Assembly (NCBI GenBank): GCA_037447655.1
Contig: JBBHKE010001840.1
Coordinates: forward strand, 52,871-116,870
Length of the DNA: 64,000 bases
Direction: 5' to 3'
Source of the DNA: Zygnema cylindricum
Taxonomy: Eukaryota; Streptophyta; Zygnematophyceae; Zygnematales; Zygnemataceae
In this document: positions 32,821 to 42,462 of the stretch, in pieces
Layout of the letters: every line of letters starts with the position of its first letter
Numbering within the stretch: position 1 is the first letter of the stretch
Made by a program: the position numbers and the translations under genes
Notes under the pieces: model-generated
What the model saw: the letters and a program-made list of their open reading frames with translations, nothing else
Database searches by the model: none
What the model was told of the DNA's origin: nothing

Positions 32821-34742
32821 TTGAGGTGAAGTTTCTCGACCCATGCCTTATATTGTTTGAAATACTCCGGAGTTTCTGATTTATTTTTCAGAAAGTATAC
32901 CCGGGAGTACCGAGACAAATCATCAGTAATGGTTAGCATAAATCTTTTGCCTCCGGGTGATGGCACTCTCGTCGGTCCCCAAATGTCTGTGTGTACCAAA
33001 TCAAGATCTTTTTCTCCTTTATAGGTTGCTTCCTTTGGCAATGGAAATCTGTGTGCTTTACTTTGAGCACACCCATTGCAATCACTCACATTATCATATT
33101 CCCCAAAGCGTATTCCTTCAACTACTCCCAACTTTTTCATTTCTCTTAATTTTTCTAGATTCACATGCCCAAGTCTCTTATGCCACAACATAATATCTTT
33201 GACACTAGCATAGTAAAGTTTGAGTTTTTCATTACTTAAAGCAAGCCTGAACATTCCTTGGCTACCTTTCTCAACAGTGAAATACACATCTTCGTCAAAG
33301 CTAGCTGTAAAGACTCCTTTTCTGGTGCTAGTTTCAAATCCTTTATCATCTAATACAGACGTAGAGATAAGATTTTTGTTTAACTCCGGAATAAACAATA
33401 CATCGGAGAACGTAACTATTGAGGTTTTTCCCTCCACTACAACTTTCAGATCTACCGATCCTACATAAGTAGTGGTCACTACCCTCCTATCCCCATATTC
33501 AATCTCTACTGTAGGGATCTTTCTCAGCTTAGTAAGCATATGCTTATCTTTGCACATGTGCATGGATGCACCTGAATCCACAATCCAACCTCCTTCACCT
33601 TTGAGTCCACCGAAAGCACATTTCTGCTTTCGTGGAATTTTGACTTCTGTTTTTGCCTCCAACTCCTCATCCAAAAGAAGTTCGTCGTCCTCTTTATCGG
33701 ATTCCTCCTCGAGTACCTGTGTGACAAGTGCCTTTTTCTTCCCTCGTGTTTGACCCCAGGTTCGCCCCTCCTTTATCCGAAGCTCGGTCAGTTTGGTACA
33801 TTCTGCCATGTAATGCCCGGGTTTCTTACAGAAATGACAAAGCCCCTTTGGTCCCCTTGTTACGGATTCATCGGATTGATTTTTCACGTCTTCCCCTCCA
33901 TGACTTCCAAGGGGTTTCCGTGAATCGTTGTTTCTCCAACTTGCTCCAGCCGCCAAGGCTTGTCCATTCTTAACTCCCCTCCGGATTTTGATTGTATTCT
34001 CTCGGACAAGAATCATACCAAGTACTAAATTCCATATCCACCTGGAGTCCGGTAGATCCTGTACCCGGTTTACAATGTTCTCATATTCATCGGGTAGTTT
34101 CATGAGTAAGCAGTGTACCTTTGCCTTCTCGGTTTCTACTTTTCCGGCACACTCTAACTCCATAAAGAGTATAGCAAGCTCATTGCAAAAATCGAGCATC
34201 TTCTCTCCTTTGTGAAAGTATCCATTGATCCTCTGGTCTGCTAGCTTCTGTTCCTGAATAGTACCGCTACGGTACATCTCTATAAGCACATCCCACAGAT
34301 CGGATGCCCTTTCCACCTGCAAATGAGGGCCTACGAGTCCTTGTGTGAGATGACGGAGAACAAAATGCTTGGCTGCCATGTTGTTGTAATCCCAGGTATC
34401 GATATCATTCTCCTCATTCCTCGGAATAGGAGACATGAAAGCAGATCCAGTTGCTATAGGTGTGGTTTTTTCTTTTTCTTTCCCTTTTTCCATCACGATG
34501 CTTTCTCCGTCTTCTGATTCCTCTGATGACGGTGGATCTGGTTTCCTACCAAATCTGCTTCCTCCAAACCCTGGAGGAATAGCAGGACCGGATGGGCGCT
34601 TTACTCGCCCACTCACTATTCCCCAAATTCTTTTCTCACATAGGGCTCCCATCATCATACTCTCCCAGTAGATGAACCCAATCCCATTGAAAATGGGCAC
34701 CCTAGAGGGTGGGCCCATAACTTGCAACTCTGAGACCTCCAT
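32802..34742 (-). pseudogene. Copia-C gag, protease and integrase N-terminal part
   Basis: A 646-aa open frame. Residues 1-250 are Gag (UBN2/retrotran-gag type, with MAAKHFVLRHL and FHKGEKMLDFCNELAILFME). The CCHC knuckle CHFCKKPGHYMAEC comes next, then the protease motif WIVDSGASMHMC. The GAG-pre-integrase and HHCC domain reads LWHKRLGHVNLEKLREMKKL then DCNGCAQSKAH, and the first catalytic Asp is in DLVHTDIWGPT. The frame ends after LHLNKESKK because of a one-base shift near 32824. The annotated ATG lies 20 bases inside the LTR; a second ATG (MGPPSRVP) lies in the primer site and is shared with copia-A and B, so it is the likelier ancestral start. Confidence 0.9.
34710..34722 (-). promoter_or_regulatory. 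Copia-C primer binding site
   Basis: Minus strand AGTTATGGGCCCA abuts the LTR end (TTGCA). It matches the initiator tRNA-Met anticodon arm complement at 12 of 13 positions. The ATG is in frame with gag. Confidence 0.72.
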
Positions 34743-34945
34743 TGGTACTCAGAGTAGGCAGCTTACTAGAAGCCTCTAGGATAACCTCAGTTCACTAACC
34801 TTTGTCTGAAAAATGCTGACACCCTGACAAAATACATACTTATCGAGCTACGCCCCTTGGAAGGGCTGACTCCCTTGAGTCCGCCACAAAAAGAATCCTT
34901 GAATTTGCTCCCCTGAGCAATTAATTATCAATGGTCAAAGATGAC

Positions 34946-35197
34946 CCTTTTATACAGGAGCTCCTTGAGAGAGAGGCGGCTACCTCTAGTCTTTCTAAGT
35001 CCTAAACCCCTCTCTAAACCCTCTTCTACTGATGTACGGAGCCAATCAATTGAGTCTACCGTACAGAAAGGTACTTGGTCCGGAGTACTTTCTGTACGGC
35101 CATTGTACGATATGGCCAAGAAGACGACGCTTGCTATATCCGGGTTCGCCATAGTATGTCCCGGAGATGCCGTCATCCAATGTCATTCTGCCACGTG
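34946..35197 (-). promoter_or_regulatory. Copia-C 5' LTR promoter elements
   Basis: In sense order (minus strand): G-box CACGTG at 35192-35197, palindrome CCGTACAGAAAGGTAC...GTACTTTCTGTACGG at 35059-35099, and TATAAAAGG at 34946-34954, about 105 bases from the palindrome. Transcription would start roughly 30 bases beyond the TATA box, leaving about 190 bases of R-U5. The left LTR has the same elements (palindrome 29703-29743, G-box 29836-29841). Confidence 0.65.
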
Positions 35198-35433
35198 TCA
35201 TCTGTTGTGGCTATGACCGCAAACCGCCAAATCGACCATTCCGCGATGACGGCTTCTTCCTCCGTCGTTAGATTGATGTCGCCCTTAATTTATAGCTGTT
35301 AAAATACAAGTATTACATTTCCGGTGTAATTCTATTTTAACTGTGTCTGTGTGATTGGGGTCCGTTTGTCAGTAAATCGAACTTCTCTATTTCGTCATGT
35401 TTAAGTAGTTATCGTACCCTATATACTTCAGCA

Positions 35434-35505
35434 CTGGTCTTAGACTACAAGGTTAGACTAACGGCTACTTTGACGGATGGTAGGTACCAGGATCAAATCC
35501 TGGGT
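35434..35505 (+). other. tRNA-like module in copia-C 5' LTR (antisense)
   Basis: TTAGACTAACGGCTACTTTG then CCAGGATCAAATCCTGGG, a perfectly paired T arm around the B box GGATCAAATCC (35490-35500). The left LTR copy is at 30080-30152, where the T stem reads CCAGG/CCTTGG. Lies 210-280 bases into the LTR in sense orientation. Confidence 0.55.
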
Positions 35506-35719
35506 TTGTCAATCATTTTGGTAAGTTTACCAAGGATTTGCCTTCTAACTCTAGAAGGAGCATAGGCAGCCATGGCTCTAGCTATCTCTCCAGCCTTCAG
35601 TGACTACGACAAGTATGGGGGCTAGAGAGAGAAGCTAGAAGCAGGGTGCCTCTGCTTTTTCCTGCTTCTACTAAAATCATTTAAATAACCTAGAAAATAC
35701 CTTTAATTTCAACACTTTT

Positions 35720-36090
35720 TATATATTTTGTATTCATTATTTGTTTTTCTAATTGCTTTCATGTTGTTTCGATGATATTATCGCATTTAACTATGTTTCA
35801 TGTACTTTGCATTTTCTCGTTTGTGAATCATCTGTATATGCTGCAAATATGATTTTTTTTATTTTACTTCTCACCGCGTATCTTTCTTGATCTTTGCTTT
35901 TCCTACCCGGAATACTTTGGTTCATTTTCACTAATGTATTAATCGTTTCAGTCTAGTCAAAATGAATTTTTTAACATAGAATTAAGGTTGTTCTTTGGTC
36001 ACAATATAATAATATCCATGAAATTTGAAAACTGAAACTTTATGAACCAGCGACGAAACAACCTCGGCGTAGAAAGGTTTCCACAAAGGC
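35720..36090. other. AT-rich intergenic DNA, nothing recognised
   Basis: T-rich sequence between copia-C and the hairpin satellite. No ORF, repeat or motif could be assigned. Confidence 0.5.
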
Positions 36091-36094
36091 TTCC

Positions 36095-36400
36095 ATGATT
36101 GAATTTAGCGACGACAAACTCTTCTTTGTCACAGATGGTGAAAACATTGTTTTGTCGTTGAATTTCCTTCTAGCGACGAAACATAATTTGTTTTCTCAAA
36201 TATGATGATGAAGTTGTTTCGTCGCTGAATTTCCTTCTAGCGACGAAACATACTTTGTTTTCTCAGATATGATGATGAAGTTGTTTCGTCGCTGAATTTC
36301 CTTCTAGCGACGAAATATACTTTGTTTTCTCAGATATGATGATGAAGTTATTTCGTCGCTATTTTCCATTTAGCGACGACACAGCCTCTGCTTTGTCAGA
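36095..36400. repeat. 67-bp hairpin satellite
   Basis: At least three tandem copies with a 67-bp period; TTTTCTCA(A/G)ATATGATGAT recurs at 36191, 36258 and 36325. Each contains TGTTTCGTCGCT, a spacer, and AGCGACGAAACA, a 12-bp perfect inverted repeat. Flanking partial copies extend to about 36095 and 36400, and single AGCGACG/CGTCGCT words recur to 36570. In plant genomes AGCGACGAAA/TTTCGTCGCT runs are often subterminal repeats of CACTA transposons; whether that holds here is unknown. Confidence 0.8.
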
Positions 36401-36928
36401 TATTATAATCAAGTTTTTTTCGCCGGTAAATTACTGTCCAGCGACGACAAATTCTCGTCACTGCAAGAGCAACCATTACTCAATGCGATGAATATGCTGT
36501 TTAGGAAACTAACGACTTATCAATTTCTGATAAGGATGATCAACAAATGACGAAGCATAATCGTCGCTGATTAGTGTAGGATGTAAATGGCAACAAAATA
36601 TATAATTCCATACTACAAGCACACTGGAATTTTCAACACCACATTAACAACATCTGAAAGGTAAATACATAAGAATTTTGTAAAATATATCCAATTCCAC
36701 GAAATACAACGGTTTTTTACTTCCTAAAAAACGGAATCATATTTTCCCATATAAAAAACCATACACACATACGAAATCTGCTCTATCCAATGAAGTGAAT
36801 TAATACTGGACTCCATGAACTGTCTACATTAATATGGCACCAGGTTAATTGCTATTCCCTCTCTATAATTAAACTAACATTCCCAAACTAATATATATAA
36901 AACATAAATACGCAATCATGTAATATGT

Positions 36929-37611
36929 TTAAAACTCGTTCCCGCTCATCCCTCCCTCATTAAAAATGTTGTCTTGTTGACTGTTGGATTCTTCAATATT
37001 TTGGAGGAATTCCCTTGCCCTCGGGCAAGGAGGTTCCATAGCTTCGCTTTCGAAGTGGTTGCGATATTTGCTGATTATACATCGTAGTTGTTGTGTGAGC
37101 ATGTCTTCTTCCCACTTTCCGTCGCGTAGAGACAAACCACATTGAATCATTGCTTTTCTCGCGTAACTCTTTCCGTTTTTGTCTCTCATCGCATTGACCT
37201 CTCGGATAGAGTCCCTCGCCAATTTAAAAAAAAACGCTTTGCCCGATCCAACCAATTTACTGGACCATCCACGCCTAGAAGGTTTAGCCATTAATCGTTC
37301 TCAATTCCTTTCGCCTTCCAACTGTCCCAAATGGGACTCCACACGTCCTTGATTTTGGAAATGACGAACGAGCCTGCCGGTTGAACAAGATGCGTTGCAT
37401 TAGGTGGAAAATAGTGTAACACGGTGTTTTTGGCCTCTAGAACTCGCTCCAACACATCGGGCGTATTGTGACCACCGTAGTTGTCCAGGAAGATAATTTT
37501 TTGACGTCCATCACGATCCCCTTGGTAAGACCTTGCCTCTTCGACCCATTATAGGAACACCGTTTTATCATTCCATCCCTTCGGACCGGTCCGGTAACAA
37601 ACACCTGAAAA
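36929..37611 (-). pseudogene. pogo-like DDE transposase, 3' part
   Basis: On the minus strand, after an acceptor TTTTCAG at about 37611, the frame reads YRTGPKGWNDKTVFL, a TAA, WVEEARSYQ..., IIFLDNYGGHNTPDVLE, then HYFPPNATHLVQPAGSFVIS with KIKDVW. These are the second catalytic Asp block (LDNxxGH) and the third-Asp block (NxTHxxQPxDxxV) of the DDE_1/pogo superfamily. The third Asp is replaced by Gly. After a frame break the open 120-aa C-terminal piece (36929-37291) continues with KLVGSGKAFFFKLARDSIRE. An upstream exon (GLPDNVAG...) probably ends near 37938. A dead transposase. Confidence 0.7.
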
Positions 37612-38061
37612 GATATATAACAGAAAAAAAAGGAAAAAAAAATAACATTTTGTAATGCTTGTTTACTTATACATTAGCGGTAAAGTAAGGTACGTGTACC
37701 ATAGAAAGATTATAATATGAGTATTTATTTAAGATAAGAGAAATCAAAGTGTTAAAGAAAGAAAAACCATATTTTGTAGTAGGAGAAGGGGGAAGGAGGT
37801 ATACGAGGAAAAGGTAAAGAGATATACATAAAAAAATGAAACACAAAAACATGTTTGGAGAAAAATAGATAAAAATCCATCAAAGTCAATAAGACATCAA
37901 AAATAAAATAAAAACATTAGATGAGGGAGAAAAAACACACCCGCGACGTTGTCCGGTAAACCTTTTATCGGGTAACTTCTGGCACGATTTGCAAAAAATA
38001 TCATTGGATATTGTAAATCGTTAACGATTTTCACAAGACCAATTTTAACTTAAAAGATCCA

Positions 38062-38128
38062 TTTGCGTACCATGTTTGTGAGTATCAAGTCATCGTGGAA
38101 CATAAATTTTGTACTGTTTGCAGACGCT
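38062..38128 (-). pseudogene. Conserved unknown ORF, fragment copy 3
   Basis: The minus-strand frame reads ASANSTKFMFHDDLILTNMV, then RKW, aligning with ASAKSIKVLSYDYFVRKYMVRK of the copy at 40046-40300 and the copy at 9992. Short and partial. Confidence 0.35.
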
Positions 38129-38498
38129 TGTCAAATTAGTAATTTACATATCATTTTTTTAGGGTTCCTATTTTTTGACATTTTTCGCGTGACAAATGAT
38201 CGTTGCCAAAAATAGTGTGACGAAAGTGCGTTACGAATATGAAAGTATATATAGAGTCTTTGAAAATTGCAATCTTTGCGATCACTTGTCAAAAATTGAA
38301 AGGTTCAACCGATGGCGTATCCGATTCTGTGAAGTAGATTATCGACGGTCAAGGTCTTGCGCCCATAACCCTATAGAATCAAATCGGTCAAAAATGTTAT
38401 TTTGACAAAGAAAAAAATGGTTATGGCACTGTACGAACCAATACCGCCGTCAGCAAACAGCCCCATATTTTCGTCAATGGAACTTACACCCTTAGCAT

Positions 38499-38941
38499 CA
38501 TAGTTTAAAAGTACGTGAAAGTATGCATATTGTGCGCAAAACATACAATATGACCTTAAGACCCAAATTGTATTGGTTGCAAAATGAAAAAAAATAGTAA
38601 TAGGGTTGAGTTGCACATCGATCGATAGAGAATTAAACATCATGCCTAAATTTTGAAAAACATTCGGACAAAAAAATATTTTTTGTGAGTTTTGAGGTAT
38701 TTTTTATTTAAACTGTCAGATTTGGGCAATCGAACGGTCGCTGATCAATGTAGCGATCTAAGAATATCACATGAAAAGCCCATAACACAACTTACGATAT
38801 GACTATTGTCAGATTAGGATGATCGGACGGTCGATGATCAAAGTAGCGATTTAAAAAGATCACATGAAAAGCCCATGACACAACTTACGATAAAGGCGCC
38901 TACAAAAGGCCTAGAATAGAAACGCCTACTTTTAAACTATG
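38499..38941. mobile_element. hAT-like MITE, copy 1
   Basis: 443 bp bounded by CATAGTTTAAAAGTACG and CGCCTACTTTTAAACTATG. It is homologous along its length to 57757-58190. The flanking 8-mers CTTAGCAT and CTTAGCAA differ at one base. The body has two tandem copies of a block ending in AGATCACATGAAAAGCCCAT. The terminal pattern CANNG and 8-bp duplication are typical of hAT elements. Non-coding. Confidence 0.75.
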
Positions 38942-40045
38942 CTTAGCAAACTGTGAGGAAATTGTTTAAACGGTCATTTGTACGATCAAACGTCATAATG
39001 ACAAAGCTCGACGGCAAAAAACGCCCAAGCCTACATGGCGGTTTGGATATAGATGGCGGAGTTCCCTCATTTCACGCGCGTCACAAAAATTAGTGCCGAG
39101 CGACTCGAATGAGGCGTCAGTATTTCTATGCGCGTCATATCGAACTCATTTCCGTTGTCTTTGAGGCTCCGGTACTATAGCCACCGTACGGAAAGGTCGG
39201 TCTCATCTGGGCGTCTTATGAAAGACACATTTTTTTTACGGGATTTGATCATGGCAGTGACTGGACTTATGAAATACACATTTTTTTAAGGAAATTATCA
39301 TGGCATTGTTTGTTTTGGTTGCGTATAGTCATTTACGCCATTTTGTCAAAAAATATACTTTTGAAGTACACATTGTTACAAGTAAAGTATCGTTCAGTCT
39401 AAATTTGACGGTCAGTTGGTTGGACAGCATTGACTTTCAAAATATTGTTTCAACCGCCTAAACTTTTGCCACGCTTGCGAACATCGACCGTCATTATATA
39501 ATGAGCAATTCACACGGCCGACGAATGTTCGCGGTAACAAAACTGCGGCAACCACATGTTAATAAAAGTGCGGCAACCACATGTTAATAAAGGTGTTGCA
39601 GACAATCATTTTTTGTTGTTACGTGAGATTCATGGTGAGAGCACGTTGGATATTTATTACCCGCAAAATTGAAATTTAGTCGTCTAAGCGTTACATTGAA
39701 TTTAGACACAAATTGAAACGAAACCTCTTTAAACTAAAGTACTGTAAGTCTCGTACGGAAATGTTAAAACGCACGTAACGAAATTTCGCTGTCAATGTAA
39801 GAATGTTGATTCGTAGAAAGTGTGGCTCGATTTCGTCGCGCGTGACGATGCACATTTTTTCATTTAATTTCGATTGATATTTTAAAGTTGGTTCGTTTTA
39901 TTTGTAGCGTACAAAGTTTATTTCATTTCGTGCGTTTTAATATTTCGGTACAAGACCTTCTATACTTCAGTTTAAAGGGGTTTCGTTTCAATTTGTGTAT
40001 AAGCGTGAAGTTCCATCATACGATTCTGTAATCGTACTGCAAACT

Positions 40046-40300
40046 CTAGAGACCGGGTCGATTGAGTCGATGTTCCATCACGTAGAGTCTGTAAGCCAAG
40101 TGTTCTAAATTGATTGGCGCCACGCAAGCTACGTTCCGATATTGAATATTTTTCAGATTTTTAGCACCGACAGACTTTTCTTCAAATCTTGATTTGCGTA
40201 CCATGTACTTGCGTACGAAGTAATCATACGACAAAACTTTTATGCTTTTTGCAGACGCCAGTTTGTACGCCAGCTCAATTTTTAGGGTTTCAGTTTTCGA
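40046..40300 (-). CDS. Conserved unknown ORF, copy 2 (open)
   Basis: Open from about 40300 to the TAG, with an in-frame ATG only at 40234. It reads AYKLASAKSIKVLSYDYFVR at the start and MEHRLNRPGL at the end. It aligns with the plus-strand copy at 9992-10260 through its whole length with mostly conservative changes. No known motif; a Cys and several basic residues are conserved. It sits inside the foldback element, so it is probably part of a transposon protein, perhaps one exon of a larger one. Confidence 0.45.
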   Translation of the reverse strand, partial: SKTETLKIELAYKLASAKSIKVLSYDYFVRKYMVRKSRFEEKSVGAKNLKNIQYRNVACVAPINLEHLAYRLYVMEHRLNRPGL

Positions 40301-40513
40301 ACATAACGAAAGTCCTTTGAGAGAAATATTGTGAAGAACAAAAGTTACCGAAAATAGCGTGACGAATGAATGTTACGAAATTTCGTTTTTATTTTCGGTT
40401 GTATTTTGGAAAGTGCGTGTCATGTGCAAGTCTTAAGATTTTTCGTTGGTTTTCCATTATGACACGTAACTTAATCGTCCATCGTGTCACGATTTTTTTT
40501 TTTTTGTATTTGC

Positions 40514-40538
40514 CAACCCACCTCCTCGAGGTGGGTTG
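40514..40538. other. Palindrome CAACCCACCTC / GAGGTGGGTTG
   Basis: 11-bp perfect arms with a 3-base centre. Similar in form to hairpins at 43733-43774 and 57169-57192 (CAANNCNCCTC...GAGGNGNNTTG). Confidence 0.7.
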
Positions 40539-41242
40539 ACGTCACAGAAAAAAATGAAGCAAACTCCTCGCAGATGAACATCGGACGACCAGTATTACCT
40601 CCAAGAACTCCGAAGAGTTTCAATAAGATTCTCTGTAATGTTGTTTTTTGTATAAAAACAAAATATGCGGTACGATTTTGTACGGAGGGTCGCGGGATTG
40701 TCTATAAACTACGCCACTTTTCGCCTGATGGAACCTCACCCTAAGTTCAATGTAACGCTTATACAACTAAATTTTAATTTTGCGGTTAACTGAATATCTA
40801 ACGTGCTCTCACCGTGGAGCTCTCGTAACGACAAAAAATAACTGTCTGCAACACTTTTATTTACATGTGGTTGCCGCAGTTTTGTTACTGTAAACGTTCG
40901 TCGGCGTGTGAATTGCTAATTTTATTATGACGGCGAACGTTCGCAAGCGCGGCAAAAGTTTAAGCGGTTGAAACAATATTTTGAAAGTTAAAGTTGTCTA
41001 ACCGATAGACCGTCAAATTTAGACTGAACGGTATTTTATTTGTACCAATGTATACTTTAAACGTACAATTTTTGACAAAATGACGTAAGTGACAGTGCGC
41101 AACCAAAACAGTCACTGCCATGATTAATTCTTTTTTTTTACACATTCCTCTTGCCCATCCGTGTGGTCCCAAATTTGTCAAGTACGGAGAGACGTCAAAT
41201 TATTTCATTATGACATCGAATGGTGTCTATTTGTTTTGAAAG

Positions 41243-41755
41243 TACAATGTGAATCGTAATTAGAGTTAATTACTCTAATTTGGTCGCTCGAAATTTCGAC
41301 TCTATCATATGAAATAGAGTAAATGATTTTAATTTTTTAATTATTTTATCGAAGGTAACGTTTAATTAGCGTTTTTAATTTTAATATAGGTTCGTTTTAA
41401 ATAGTGTGGAGTACGGACGACCTCCGACTGTGCAAAATTGTACTTTATTAAGTAAAAAAGTACAAATAATAATGTAATACAGGCTGTTATCATGTAACTA
41501 CGTTTTAACAAAACACGTAGTGCAAATGTCATAGTGACGGTAAACTGTACGTTTTGCCAAATTCTGTACAAATACGTTATTTACAGTAGAGGATATTAGC
41601 GTGCCAAATTACTGAAATTAGAGTACTTAAATAAATTAGAGTAAACTTCATAGTTGAAACAGCTCTATCACATAAATTAGCGTTCATTACTCTAATTTGT
41701 TTTTTTAGTTTTTGTACTCAATTTTTTCATTACTCTAATTACGATTCGCGGTGTA
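41243..41755. mobile_element. MITE, family M1, copy 2
   Basis: TACAATGTGAATCGTAATTA at the left and CTAATTACGATTCGCGGTGT at the right. The body is homologous to 8003-8528. It is followed within four bases by another MITE. Confidence 0.75.
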
Positions 41756-41758
41756 TTG

Positions 41759-42253
41759 TGCACTGCCAATCGTTATTAGTGTCAAAGCCACTAATTTGGG
41801 TTCTTAAAATTTTGATATTTTTCCTCAAATTGGATACATTATATTTATTTTTCGTTGACGTTAGTTAAGGTAATGTACAAAAATAGCGTAAAGAACGAAA
41901 GTACAATAAGATCTAAATAGTGTGATGTACGGTCTATGTAAGAACGTACATAAATGTACCTACAAAAAATGAATTAAATCAGACGCGCGCGCATAAGAAC
42001 GTGCGCTCAAAAAACGGTATTAATCTGACACGTAAATCAGTCTGACATGTACGGATATTTAAATTTCACGACGGCGTACCATTTCTAATATCTTGTACGG
42101 GTACATCATTTTTGCTGTTCCCAAATTAGCATAATGCCGAAATTAGAATACACCTTTTAAAAAAAAAAAAATCAAATTCTTAATTAGCATCAATTACGGT
42201 AAATTTTCTTCAACACTATTTAAACTTCGACACTAATAGCGATTCGCGGTGTA
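41759..42253. mobile_element. MITE, related family M2
   Basis: Ends TGCACTGCCAATCGTTATTA and CTAATAGCGATTCGCGGTGTA. The termini resemble M1 but the body does not align. Confidence 0.65.
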
Positions 42254-42259
42254 CTGTAC

Positions 42260-42462
42260 TACACCGTGAATCGTAATTAGCCTTATGTACGCTATATCGG
42301 CACCCCAAAATTTTGACATTGATACCTTAAATATAATAAATTATACTATTTAAGGAGGTGGACCATAATCTGCCACGTCTCCTAGCACTAAATTAGAATG
42401 AATGATGCTAATTTTTTCTTTACACTATTAATTTCTATACCCTAATAAAGATTCAAGGTGTA
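42260..42462. mobile_element. Short MITE, family M3
   Basis: 203 bp with ends TACACCGTGAATCGTAATTA and CTAATAAAGATTCAAGGTGTA. Relatives of its ends occur at 25646 and 24562. Third in a head-to-tail row of three MITEs. Confidence 0.7.

Larger units (their letters stand above)
28624..35714 (-). mobile_element. Copia-C: nearly complete Ty1/copia retrotransposon
   Basis: 7091 bp including a nested solo LTR. LTRs lie at 28624-30358 and 34723-35714. After subtracting the 743-bp insertion plus duplication, both are exactly 992 bp and differ at few sites. A perfect target duplication CTTTT flanks the element (28619-28623, 35715-35719). Minus-strand order: LTR, primer site, gag, protease, integrase, RT, RNase H, polypurine tract (rc of CTCCCCTTATTTTC), LTR. 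The best-preserved copia here, yet with at least four disabling changes. Confidence 0.95.
39297..41124. mobile_element. Foldback element with long inverted arms
   Basis: Arms of about 400 and 370 bp (39297-39700 and 40755-41124) are inverted copies of each other; both include CAAAACTGCGGCAACCACATG and CGTTCAGTCTAAATTTGACG. An inner inverted pair (about 39707-39777 and 39926-39998) lies inside. Between them on the minus strand is the conserved unknown ORF. No target duplication could be fixed. Confidence 0.75.
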
